The notes below the pieces were generated by a model. That model saw only the letters and a program-made list of their open reading frames with translations, did no database searches and had not been told where the DNA came from. Positions 1-28,622 of a stretch of 64,000 nucleotides of DNA are shown piece by piece; the stretch's first letter is position 1, and each line of letters begins with the position of its first letter. A program made the position numbers and the translations under genes. The stretch is taken from NCBI GenBank assembly GCA_963082975.1, contig OY720345.1:11744491-11808490 (forward strand), read 5' to 3'. The DNA comes from Labia minor. Lineage: Eukaryota; Arthropoda; Insecta; Dermaptera; Spongiphoridae.

Positions 1-551
1 TTCAAACAATAAAGAAAATAAATAAAAAAGATAACAAAAAGACTTTTACTTCAGGAAAATATAAATGTATATAAAAGTCTATTTTTTAATCTTAATTTAT
101 TTGTTTTTCTTATTTTTAGCCTCAATTTTTTGTAATAATTTAATTTAAATTTAATAAAATTTCAAAATGAAACAAAATATAATAAAGAAAGTAGAAGCAT
201 GAGAAATTTGAGCATCATCTCTAATATTTCTATATTGTATCCTAATATATAACGTACTATTTATATTAAATATATAATATATATATATATATATATCAAT
301 AGAAATAGATGTTTATCTCCTGAACGCTGCATATGCGAACTTGACTCATCGTTAGTGATACTTTATGTAAACGGTCACAAACAAATAAAAGTCTTTAAAA
401 ATTATTGGATGAATTCCCATTCCATTACTTTTTGCAAAATTACCCTTCAGTACTCATCTATGATTACTATTACTTGTAACCCAATTAATTAAACGGTAGA
501 ATTTCATATTTAAGAAATGTTAAATATTAATTTTTAAACTATATAATTTAC
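1..551. other. PAPSS intron (downstream of exon 5), nothing else seen
   Basis: AT-rich with (TA)n at about 275-295. The next PAPSS exon (start of the ATP-sulfurylase region) is not in it. Confidence 0.5.
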
Positions 552-17197
<16,646 letters not shown>

Positions 17198-17781
17198 ATT
17201 CGGGCTACTATATACTCTCTTTCACTACCGCTTACCAATTGACGATTTAAATTCACAGAAAATAAAATTGAAAAATATATATATATATAGAATTGAATGA
17301 ATCTCTCTTTCACTTGACTTTCTTTCGTAAATTGTGACCGTCGTTGTAGACCGACACTCTATTTAATAGAGCGATAGTCACGCCCCACCCGGTCGTTTAC
17401 TATCCGTAAGTTGCATGTTGTCTCCTATCCCCACCTCCTCATCACCACATCTCCTCTTTCACTCTCCTTTCTCTTTCCCTCTCCGCCCTCTCAGAAATAC
17501 AAACAAACACATCTGGGATGAACACGTGGTTGTCCACGTGTACATTAACCAATGTTAAAAGTGACAGTGTTAAAACATGGAATGTTAAATGGAAAATGTA
17601 ACATGAAAATTTTAAACCAATTAAATTTGAAGGTAAATGTTAACGCAAAAAAGATCCCAATTGAAAATATGCTTCAGTGCATAAATTAATTCCCTTCTTT
17701 GCGTTAACAATGGGGTGGGTTTTTTTATATATAATAATATAATACAAATACAAGTTTGTCAAGGTCGCCAGTTAATTTTGT

Positions 17782-18217
17782 GGTAATTATTGAATTCAAC
17801 CCCGTGAGGTAAGGGAGGTTAATTACTTTACCAAACTTGTTTCATTAAATAGTCATAATCATCCTTTCTTAGAAATTTGCATGGGCATCTTATATTTTTC
17901 TATATATTTTTAGATAAAAAAGATTGAAATTTTAACATGTATTCCATTTAACCTTATTTTGACTGCCATCTTGCCATTATAGATTGGTTCAACCATTTGG
18001 CCTCTAGAGGGCAGCACCTATAATCGCAATATAGCTGTCAAAAAAGGTTAAATGGAATACATGTTAAAATTTCAATCTTTTTTATCTAAAAATATATAGA
18101 AAAATATAAGATGCCCATGCAAATTTCTAAGAAAGGATGATTATGACTATTTAATGAAACAAGTTTGGTAAAGTAATTAACCTCCCTTACCTCACGGGGT
18201 TAAATTCAACAATTACC
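17782..18217. mobile_element. 436-bp foldback element with 8-bp target duplication
   Basis: The arms (17782-17981 and 18018-18217) are inverted copies, almost perfect for ~180 bp and then imperfect up to a ~35-nt loop. Termini are GGTAATT...AATTACC, and the flanks are exact 8-bp direct repeats AATTTTGT (17774-17781 and 18218-18225). This is the signature of a hAT- or P-like non-autonomous foldback. The loop holds TGGCCTCTAGAGGGCAGCA, a strong CTCF-like match. It sits ~600 bp upstream of the PAPSS start codon. Confidence 0.85.
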
Positions 18218-18225
18218 AATTTTGT

Positions 18226-19081
18226 TTTATAAAAAAAAGGAAAATTAACAAAACCTTTTAATTCAAATGATACTTACCAGTAGACCAGTTAGACTTATAT
18301 AATTTCTTAAATTATAAGAAATACATAAATCGTCCCTGGGTGATCCGAATTTTGCAGGCACGAGGTTTCTAATTCTTACTTAAATAAAAAAAGAAATAAA
18401 AACACTGGAAAAGCTCTCCAAACCACAATCAATTTAACCCACCTAAATCTCCTTAAGGTATAAAGAAATAATTAATAAATAAAACAATTTTAATTTCGTT
18501 TTTCTGATATATTTATAAATAAAGCAATGTATATTTTAAAAGATAAAAAGATATAAAACAGTATACAACTAGGTTTGAGATGAAAACAAATAAAACAAAT
18601 AATCTTAATTTAAAATTAAACAACTTAATAAACGACTAAACTAATAAAGTATAATCGAAATCGCACAATAGTTACAATATGTCTCCACTGGACCTCAAAT
18701 ATGTAAATAACTCAAATTATAAAATAAGATTTAATTAAACATTAAACAAATTAATTAATATATCAATTTCAATACAACCTGAGCAGCAAGAATTAAAGGA
18801 GAATTTCACAAACCCCAAAATGGTTTCTGTTCGAATTTGAGAGGTCTTCCAATTCAACCTTAGGCCAGGCTCACCAAGCATCAAATAGACAGATATTCAC
18901 GTGGAAAGCAGTGACCAAAACTCAAAGACCCAGGAAACACAAGACGGTACAAAAACATTCGAATTTTGCAACCTCGTGTCACGTGAACCGTCTTGTCTTC
19001 TCTGACCTTAGACATTTCAAAATATTAAATTTGCGGGAGATTCAATCTTGCTTAAACAGTAAACAAACTACACTACAACAA
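18226..19081. other. Unassigned region with possible non-coding exon
   Basis: On the minus strand a strong donor CTACTG|GTAAGTAT lies at about 18278-18286, which could end an upstream PAPSS 5' UTR exon. 18780-19010 is somewhat GC-richer but has no convincing frame. Confidence 0.3.
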
Positions 19082-19697
19082 ATAAGCTGGAGTGTCTCCA
19101 GTCGACTATCTCGGAAATTTGAATTGGATTAATTAACATAATATATTATATTTAAATTAAATTTAATTAATTAAAAATTAAAATTAATAAATAATATTTA
19201 TTAAACCAGTGCATTTTTGGCTCTTTGTTGATGGCACCACGTCAGGTGTTGGCGCGTGAGATTTGCAGTGTTAAAAAATTAATTCCGGTACTTTCAGCGA
19301 TTCAATCAAACTGAAATTCTATATATAGCAATTTTATACAATTTTTAATCATGTGAAAAACTATCAAACATATATCTTTATTTTTACGGTCACTTTAGAG
19401 GAAAAAAATCAAAACGTTGTAGGTAATGACCCTCTCTCGGTTGAGCTACATTTCTCAAAAGTTGATAGAAAACTACGAATTTTGAATAATGCCCGTATAC
19501 CAAATTTAATGATTCTAGCTCAAACCGTTTTTACGTAATCTTGTCTACATACACACATACACACACACATAGAGAGAGATATTTTTCTCAATCTTAGTGA
19601 AAATGATTCAGGAACCTTCAAAACGTATAAAAACATCAAAATCTCGACATCGAAAATTTTCGTGATGGAAATAATATCTCTGACGAGATAGTAAAAA
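19082..19697 (+). mobile_element. R1 element, complete
   Basis: AATAAGCTGGAGTGTCTCC to GACGAGATAGTAAAAA. A G16-type homopolymer (19740-19754) lies about 40 bp after its end. Confidence 0.85.
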
Positions 19698-20493
19698 GGT
19701 GCGATGATTTTGCGATGCTCTGAAACATTTCCGATGATGGGGGGGGGGGGGGGGCGCGATGATAATTATGATTGAAAATTGGGCCCGAATTCTAAAAGAT
19801 TGAGAAACTGACCTATTTATAATAATAATAATAAATTCACAAATTCAGAACAATTTTTCAATCAAAGTGTTTTTGGGAATGATTCTTGACTAATTAATTA
19901 ATTCAACTTAAATTTTAGAAATCTTTTTTTAAGGATTTTGGTTTCTAAGAACTCATTTTGGTAATTGTTCAGATTAGTTGTCATGTCATGGATTTGTATA
20001 AAACTTTGCTAAAGGAACTTCCCTTATGCAATTTTTCTCGGGTTCTTCTAGTTTATGAGATAAATAAAGAATTTTTAAGTTTGACAGATTAGCTGGTTAT
20101 GAACGTCGAAATATGCAGTCATTAAGTCAGGTTTTATTGATAATTAATTCACTAATTATTCACTTATTCACTAATTTTCGGTTTGGTAACAATTTAAATT
20201 TAGTGTTTAAAATTTTATTTACTATTACACAGTCAAATTCATAATAAATTTCATCTGTTGTTTAAATTAATTGACGAATCTGACTAAAAACTATCAATAA
20301 TAATAATAGGTATATATTAGCTTTTGTTTATTACTATCATGATTCAGGAACCTTCAAAACGTATAAAAACATCAAAATCTCGACATCGAAAATTTTCGTG
20401 ATCACAATACTATCTCTGGCACGAGAGTAAAAACACGAAATGTATTCCATTCTCCCGATTGTCTTGAAAATTACAAAACAGGAGGTGACTAAA

Positions 20494-21033
20494 AAGGTCC
20501 CTGAATCATTTTCACTAAGGTTGAGAAAAATGTCTCTGTGTGTATGTGTATGTGTGTGTGTGTTTATGTATGTAGACAAGATTACGCAAAAACGGTTTGA
20601 ACTAGAATCATGAAATTTGGTATACGGGAATTATACAACATTCGTAGTTTTCTATCAATTTTTGAGAAATGTAGCTCAACCGCAAGAGGGTCATTACCTA
20701 CAACGTTTTGATTTTTTTTCTCTATAAAGTGACCGTAAAAATAAAGATATATGTTTGATAATTTTTCACGGGATTAATAATTGTATAAAATTGCTAGATA
20801 TAGAATTTCAGCTTGATTGAATCGCTGAAAGTACCAGAATTAATTTTTTAACACTATAAATCTCATGCGCCAACACATGACGTGGTGTCATCAACAAAGA
20901 GCCAAACATGCGCTGATTTAATAAATATTATTTATTAATTTTAATTTATAATTAATTAAATTTCATTTAAATATAATATATGTTAATTAATCCAATTCAA
21001 ATTTGCGAGATAGTCGAGTGGAGACACTCCAGC
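20494..21033 (-). mobile_element. R1 element, left arm of palindrome
   Basis: It begins at CCCTGAATCATTTTC because the terminal ~90 bp are inverted at 20338-20429. It ends GGAGACACTCCAGC. Sister of 24046-24638. Confidence 0.85.
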
Positions 21034-21187
21034 TTTTTTTTTTTGATGGGGAAAAATACTATTGGAGCCAAGCAGTGGCTTATTAAGCATTATGCACTCG
21101 GGCAGGGATGACGAACCTTTTTCAATGTCCGTGTCACAAAATTATAAAAAATCTTTTTCAAGTAACTAACGTACCACAAAATTGTAT

Positions 21188-21311
21188 TTATAATAAATAT
21201 TATTTATTAATTTTAATTTATAATTTATAATTAATTAAATTTAATTTAAATATAATATATCTTATTTAATCCAATTCAAATTTCCGATATAGTTGAGTGA
21301 AGACACTCCAA
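21188..21311 (-). mobile_element. R1 terminal fragment
   Basis: TTTATTAATTTTAATTTATA to GTGAAGACACTCCA, inserted into the left hAT-B end of the palindrome. Confidence 0.65.
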
Positions 21312-21619
21312 CTAATTTTTCCAGTTATCTTATCTTTGATATATTATTTATGAATACTTAAATACTTAAAAAATAAGTCAAAAAGAATAAAAAGATTATT
21401 TATTTATTAAACAATATATTATATTTAGTGCCCTTGAAGGTGAATGTAATTAATTTTCTATATAATACAATAATGGAATTTGAAAATTTTATAATTATAT
21501 TTTCTATTATGAACCAAATATTTTTTATTGATTTATTTATGTTTTTTTTTGTTTATTATATAGTACATGTATATAATATATATATATATATATATATAAC
21601 AAAATTATATATGTACAAC

Positions 21620-21656
<37 letters not shown>

Positions 21657-22290
21657 GGGGTGTTTAGTGTAACTAATCGTAAATGAAGGACATAAATTTC
21701 GTAATTTATCAATTTATATTTTTTTATTATTATTATTAATTATAAAAAAATAACCTTCAATCTATAATGATTTTAATAAAATCAATGGGAGGTGTATAAA
21801 AAAAGTTATATTTACCAATACGTGATTTTAAGAAGATTGTTATAATAAAGAATTATTCGATTAAAAAAAAGGATTATAAAATGGGAAGAAAAAAACATTC
21901 TAAAACAACGAATAATTGTAAATATCCTTCCTGGTTTTTCATGGTCAAGTATTACGGTAGAAAAAATTTATTTTAGTTATATTGAAAAATACTCTTATTA
22001 TTATTATTAATAATAAAAATTTAACAAGATAAATTAATCAATCATTTAGAGAAATAATAATTTTTAACCACAATTTTAAGATTTAAAGGAAAATAAAGAT
22101 CCCTAAAACAAAAACAAAAAAACAGTAGTTTTGAAAAAAAACATCCTTTTGTAAGGGTGGGAACAGTTATTTTTGTAATTAAAATTATTTAAATAATTTA
22201 TTTTTTAATTAATAATTATCTTAACATTTAAACCCATTAGATTTTTATATTTAAGATAAAGAGAATTTATAAACTGTTATATATTTTAAC

Positions 22291-22440
22291 GGCGCCATTG
22301 GGTGTGTGGGTAGCGAACCTGCCTCACATTCACATGGTCCCGGGTTCAAGTCCTGGACCTGGCAAGGGAATTTCCCTAGCTGGGGTCTATGGGACGGAGT
22401 CAACCCAGCCTCCGGGAACAACATTGGGGAAAAGCTACTT
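22291..22440 (+). mobile_element. tRNA-derived SINE, copy 1
   Basis: The head has pol III boxes: an A-box-like GTGGGTAGCGAACC and an exact B box GGTTCAAGTCC (22343-22353). A non-tRNA body follows (GGGAATTTCCCTAGCTGGGG, CAACCCAGCCTCCGGGAACA). The head does not fold as a canonical cloverleaf by eye. It is near-identical to 59476-59626. Confidence 0.8.
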
Positions 22441-22489
22441 GACTAGCTATTTATGAAATTTATGTATTTTAGTAGATGAAACCGGCAAA

Positions 22490-23350
22490 TTGTATATTTT
22501 ATTACTGAAATATCGCTTGAATTCCCTCGCAGTATAAAAACATTCATGATAGATTCAGTGTATACCGTTTGAACTTCTATTCATGCCATTGCGTGCTGTT
22601 GCCGTACAAACGCATTGTTCAGGATTTAAAATTTTTTGCAAATCTTCACTCTTCATGTGACCTGGAGAACCCGAATATGACTTTTATATTTTTCATGTGT
22701 GTCATTTTATCTGTCTGTTTTTTTGGGAATTTGTGAAGTTATAAACTCAAAATGGATTGGAGCGATGAAATGTTACCAGAATATTTTTATATGCTCTTAT
22801 TTTAATATATGCTGTAAATTTTATCAATATTTATAAAAAAAAAGAAAAATTAATTTTTTAAAATTTATATCAGGCTTAACAAAGCTTTACTTTGCCCATA
22901 GGACGGTTGGAGAGTAGTGCCAGAATCGCAATCTTTTTGTAGAATTTAACATAGCATTGTCAAAATAAGAAAACGTAAGTGGTTCACGGTATTAGATATA
23001 AATTTTGCTATTTGGTCATTATCTATAACTACAAACTACAAACTAAAATCAATTAAAGAATTTTCATACAATAAAAATAAAAAAATAGACAATTTTTAGG
23101 ATAGATATATTTTTACCACAAACCAATTCCAAATTTTTTTAATAATCCTTTTATTTTTTTGGTATAAAATTTAATATTTAAAATGATAACACTTTTATAC
23201 AGGGCAGTTAGAAGTTATACAAAAATATTTGATTCTATATTAACACACTAAAAGGGGTACAGGGGTGGTGGAGAAAAAAATCATGACTTACTTGAAAAAT
23301 TTTTTTTATAATTTTGTGGCACGGACATTGAAAAAGGTTCGTCATCCCTG
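22490..23350 (-). mobile_element. hAT-B element, truncated copy
   Basis: The right terminus GGTTCGTCATCCCTG is at 23336-23350. The interior shares AGATTCAGTGTATACCGTTTG and the ATTTATCTGTCTG region with 51638-52915 in inverse. The other terminus is missing; a SINE lies just before the break. Confidence 0.65.
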
Positions 23351-23411
23351 CCCAAGTGCATAATGCTTAATAAGCCACTGCTTGGCTCCTATAGTATTTT
23401 TCCCCATCAAA

Positions 23412-24045
23412 AATAAGTTGACCTGTGGCCAGGTCCGAACCGACCGACGGTTTGAAATAAATTAATTTCCAGCTACAGAAACAATTTCAAATAATTTTCA
23501 TATATCTATTAATGTAATAAAAAACAGATATGGATACATAAATAATAAATATAAACATTTTTAATTTTATTTTATTTATAATATATATGCAAGACCAGGC
23601 TGTGACGTCATGAATGGCTGGATGACGTCATATAATTTTAAATCAAGAAAAAACTAATAAATATGATTTTTCTCGAGGATAAAACCAATACAAAGTGCAT
23701 GATTCGTGGTGATATATATAAAAAATCTCGTTTGGTGTGAAAATAACCCTTTCCTTCCTACCGTCGATCGGTAATACTACCACTTCCGGTTTACGGAATT
23801 GCACCAAAAGTTGATCAATTCATCCCACTGATGCATTAAGTAAATATACCAAATTTCATCAAAATCGGTTGAGCCGTTCAGGCTGTACACATCTATACGG
23901 ACGGATAGACGGACGGACAGACATCATGCTAAAAATACTTTTTTCTGTTTAGAAAATGCATGATTCGTGGAGATATGTAAAAATCTCCACATGTGAAATT
24001 TGGTGTGAAAACAATACCTCCCTTACTATCGTCGGTCGGTAAAAA
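23412..24045 (+). mobile_element. R2 element, complete
   Basis: AATAAGTTGACCTGTGGCC to GTCGGTCGGTAAAAA. ACCGACCGACG near the start is inverse to CGTCGGTCGGT at the end. GACCTGTGGCCAGGTC forms an end hairpin. Twin TGACGTCA at 23603 and 23623. Confidence 0.85.
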
Positions 24046-24638
24046 TAAGCTGGAGTGTCTCCACTCGACTATCTCGCAAATTTGAATTGGATTAATTAAC
24101 ATATATTATATTTAAATGAAATTTATTTAATTATAAATTAAAATTAATAAATAATATTTAATAAATCAGCGCATGTTTGGCTCTTTATTGATGACACCAC
24201 GTCACGTGTTGGCGCGTGAGATTTACAGTGTTAAAAAATTAATTCTGGTACTTTCAGCGATTCAATCAAGCTGAAATTCTATATATAGCAGTTTTATACA
24301 ATTTTTAATCATGTGAAAAACTATCAAACATATATCTTTATTTTTACGGTCACTTTAGAGGGAAAAAAATCAAAACGTTGTAGGTAATGACTCTCTTGCG
24401 GTTGAGCTACATTTCTCAAAAATTGATAGAAAACTACGAATTTAGAATAATGCCCGTATTCCAAATTTCATGATTCTAGCTCAAACCGTTTTTATGTAAT
24501 CTTGTCTACATACACACAGACATTTTTCTCAACCTTAGTGAAAATGATTCAGGAACCTTCAAAACGTATAAAAACATCAAAATCTCGACATCGAAAATTT
24601 TCGTGATCACAATACTATCTCTGGCAAGAGAGTAAAAA
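24046..24638 (+). mobile_element. R1 element, right arm of palindrome
   Basis: TAAGCTGGAGTGTC to AAGAGAGTAAAAA, directly abutting R2 on its left; the two share the AAAAATAAG junction. Confidence 0.85.
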
Positions 24639-24700
24639 CACGAAATGTATTCCATTCTCCCGATTGTCTTGAAAATTACCAAACAGGAGGTGACTAAAAC

Positions 24701-27700
24701 GACTGTAATCTCTATACGAACTGAATTTTTACACGTACTGTTTGACGGTTTGTACTACAAAAATCGCGTGGGTCTGTCAACAATGTTACCATATAGGTGT
24801 CATAAGTGATAGTTATTGAGTAACGTGTTGTATCATTATTTGAGTAATTTTTGTTTTATATTTCTTTATTAAATAATCTAATTAAGAGCAATTGGTTACA
24901 CATCGATTAGTTTATTTAATTAAAAAGCTATATTTATATTTTATATTTTTATTTTTATTTTATTTAAAAAAATTGTATTTTATTTGAAAAAAGGGAATAA
25001 CCGCTGGATTAGTTCATAAATGTCATTATTATTAATTTATTATAATATTTACTTATTATTACAAATAACAAATTAAATGGGTTAATAAAAAATAAATTGA
25101 AAATTAGCCTGAAAGTTATACAACCCAACTAACAGACATTTTTATAAAATATAATATAATTATTAATATAAATTTTAGTTTATCTATTCATTTTTATAAA
25201 TCAATCATTTAAATAATTTTGTGAGACTATTAATTATGTATTTATTATTTGCTAGAAATTAAAAGAATAACCACTTATAATGTTTTTTTTATTGATAACA
25301 TTATATATATATATATACACGAGAGTATTCCTCACTGATAAAAACAAATTAATTTTTTTTTTTATTTTCAAGGCAAACCATATATATAATTTATATATTG
25401 AGTTAAGATAATCAGTTTATTTTATTTCATTTTTTATTGTTAAATATGATTTTTATTTTTTTCTTATCGAATATATTCGACATTTAACCATAAATTTGTT
25501 GAATTTGTAGACACACGATTATACAATTTTCTCCCTCTTTTGCATTTATAATATTGACTTTTGACCATCATTCGGAAACCTAATTATCTCTTATAATTAA
25601 TATTATTTTTGATCAGATATAAATAAATATAATATTATATAATATGCAACAACTTGTACTTTTCACTATTCAAATCTACAATAAAATTTAATAATTTATT
25701 TAATTAATATATATTTAATTTGAAAACCCCTATATCACCTAATATAAAAAAATCGACTTCTTTTTGTAATGTAGTAATTAATGCTTAGATTTAATATTAA
25801 ATTGATTGATAATCTCCTATATAATTATTTAAGAATATAATTTATATAAAAATACTAATATATTTATTTATTTAATTTATTAAAAAAATGAATTTCTCTC
25901 ATGTTTGAAGTTTAAAGTATAATATCAAACGTTCCAAATCGAAAGAAAAATAAATTATATATATTTGTATTTATTAATTAAATACGTATATATAAAAAAG
26001 ATTAAACAAAATATTAAAATATTCTTATTTATAAGGACAATAACCCTCTAAAATTAATAAAACAAACTTTTTAATATACACCCTTTTTAATCAAAAATGC
26101 CCTAAAAAAATAATAATTAAACCTTTACATATGCCCAACAAAAAAGCGTGGGGCGCATATAATAATATTAAATTCTTTACCTACTACTTATGTTCATTCT
26201 ACCGACAGACAGAAAAGTGAAGTTAATAAAAAGTATATAAAACGATACTAGAATAGTTTATATGATTTTATGAATATAAAAACCCACTTGATAGTAGAAA
26301 ATATAGACAGTTTCAGCATTACCTTCACAGTATTGCTGATCCAATCGCAATTTTGTTGAATTGCTTTTTTATTTTAAAATATATTGATAATATATACCAG
26401 ATAAATACCATCAATTACAAATCATTAATTTCATATTTTTTACTAATGAGGCTAACATATCATACATATATGTGTACATATGTATGTAAAGTATCATACT
26501 AACATAAATATTGTATCATATTGGCTCTTTAAGAATTAGTAAAATTAATGGTTAACAGTCATCTTGTCAATATAACTTGTGACGGGGGTCAATAATATAA
26601 AAAAACACAATATCAGTAAATAGATTAATGATAAATTCTTGGAAACTATTTTATACATTTTTCCTTGTGAGCGAAAAGGAAAAAATACTTTTTTATTAGT
26701 TATATGTTATTATATCAATAAATATTATTCTGCCCTACAACTTTTAAATTCAGGAATTTATTTATTTATTTATTTTTAATATAGGAATATATGAATACTC
26801 ACAGTTTTTTGACGTTTAATTATTTCTCTATCTTCAGGCATTTTTTTATTCACTAAAATTTAAAATAAATATGCTCGCAATTTAATTATACTATATATAT
26901 ATATATATATATTTGGAATTGAATTCAGTTAATATAAATTAATGGAATAAATTCGACGGATAGAATAATAGAAGAGATTATTTTTTTTTAATATATTAAA
27001 ATGTGATTTATAATAAAATATATTCAAATATCAAATGGGTGGTGGAATAGCAGACGAATTTTTCGCCTTCATTTGGAATAATAAGTGATAATATTATAAT
27101 TTACAAAGACGAAATCATGAAGATATAAAGGTGACATCTAAAAAGGCGCCTGAATTAAATTTAGTATAAAATTATAATTTTTCGTTTATTTAAAAGAGAA
27201 AAGTTTATTATGTGTTGTTGATTCGTGACAATGAATGAATATAAATGGTTTTATTTTTTTTATTTTTGTACATTATTAACTCATACTGAACTAAAAGTTA
27301 TAAGCTGTACACTTATAAGTGGCCAACAATAACAAAATACTTGTTTATTCATTTATATATTGAATAAAAATAGCTTGTATAAACTTATTGTTTATATGTA
27401 TTAAATAAAATAATATTTTATTATCTCTGAAAAAATAAAATATTTTTTTTTCCTTAATTTTTTTGGCCATTATTGTTGTATTTTTATGATGATTATTATA
27501 AAATATTGATTTTTTGGGCCTCTAATTCTAATTTTTCATATTTATATGTACTCAATAGATTGTTAATCATTTTTGCAAGATAATTGTTCATAAATAATTT
27601 TAATATTATATCAGTTTTAATTTAGAAAATCTTTTTTCTTATGTTTAAATTGACTTAATTGAAATAATTTTCTCTCTAAACTAAAATTTGCTTTTATTAT

Positions 27701-28384
27701 TGTTATTGTTCGGTATGGAGGTATGAGACTGGTAATAAAAATGTAGATGATACATAAGAAAATTGGGAGAGGGTATCAGTTAAATGTGGAGAGCTCCATA
27801 CTGGGTGTTAAATAGCATCAGACGAATAGATAATTGTAAAATAATTATATGATTAAATATATTTATATATCACTTTTCATTCTTCTCATCTTATTCTAGA
27901 TAATTCTTTAGTTTATTTTAGATATTAGTACGTTTCTGAACTATTCCTTAGATAAATACTTTTTTTTCTAAAATTTCTTAGAAAGATTAGAATAATTCTA
28001 AATAGATTGCCGTTATTCCCAATTCTAAGCCTAACCCTTGTCCAATTACAAAAGAAGCTTGATTCCCTGGAACCTTGTATAGGGAAATGAAATGGTAGAT
28101 AACTAACTCAAGCTTAGATATGTAAACTTAACCCTAAATAAAAATAACTCGATGTTACTTTATAAACAATTCATCAATATGATAGAACTGAATACTTATG
28201 ACACCATTTAAAAGAAAAACCACAAATGAAATCCAAAATGAATCTTATTGACTCTAAACTAAAAGAGCTTTACTGACTGAGAGGAAGAAACTCTCAAATG
28301 ACTATAGACAACAAACTACTTCTCTATTTGATTATAAAACCGATTTGGACTTATTAAATCGAGTTATGGGATACTACTAGTATT
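24701..28384. other. AT-rich intergenic stretch, no recognised gene apart from the candidate exon at 26803
   Basis: No transposon or coding family recognised. 28000-28370 is less AT-rich but without a usable frame. Confidence 0.45.
26803..26841 (-). CDS. Candidate isolated first coding exon (unknown gene)
   Basis: An ATG in a good context (AAAAAAATGCC) opens 13 codons (MPEDREIIKRQKT) that end at a near-perfect donor, GTGAGTATT. The composition is unlike the surrounding repeats. A possible continuation is the open stretch around 26300-26360, which ends at a GTAATG donor, but its acceptor is weak and the phases do not join cleanly. I do not recognise the peptide. It could be a real gene start on the minus strand or a chance match. 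Confidence 0.3.
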
Positions 28385-28622
28385 TATAATTTAAACAAAA
28401 TACATAACAATGTTGCGAATAATAAACATCGTATCTCTTATCACTCATTTTTTATTTTATTATTTAAAAACACATTTATATAATTTAAAAAAAGATTGAT
28501 TTAATAATTAATTATATACATAAAACAATTTCAGAATAAATATATTATTTTATTCTATTTATTTGGAATATAAATATTGTTAATTTAAGATTATTGTACA
28601 ATTAAAAAAAGTAAAAAATATA

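Larger units (their letters stand above)
20338..24700. repeat. 4.3-kb imperfect palindrome built of R1 copy, unique junction and hAT-B end
   Basis: Left arm: flank 20430-20493, R1 (20494-21033), unique ~60 bp (GATGGGGAAAAATACTAT to TATGCACTCGGG), hAT-B end 21103-21180. Right arm in inverse order: hAT-B end to 23350, the same unique ~60 bp, an R2 insertion (23412-24045), R1 (24046-24638), the same flank (24639-24700). The two R1 copies share private variants (AAATGAAATTT, GATGACACC, CTCTTGCGGTTG). The outermost left ~155 bp are inverted relative to the palindrome. Confidence 0.75.

Noticed and set aside
19739..19755. Poly-G run as a G-quadruplex regulator
   Set aside because: A single homopolymer next to an R1 end; most simply a slippage tract or sequencing artefact.
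22291..22365. Functional tRNA gene
   Set aside because: The B box is exact, but no acceptor stem or anticodon arm pairs, and an unrelated body follows that recurs at 59476-59626; it is a SINE head.
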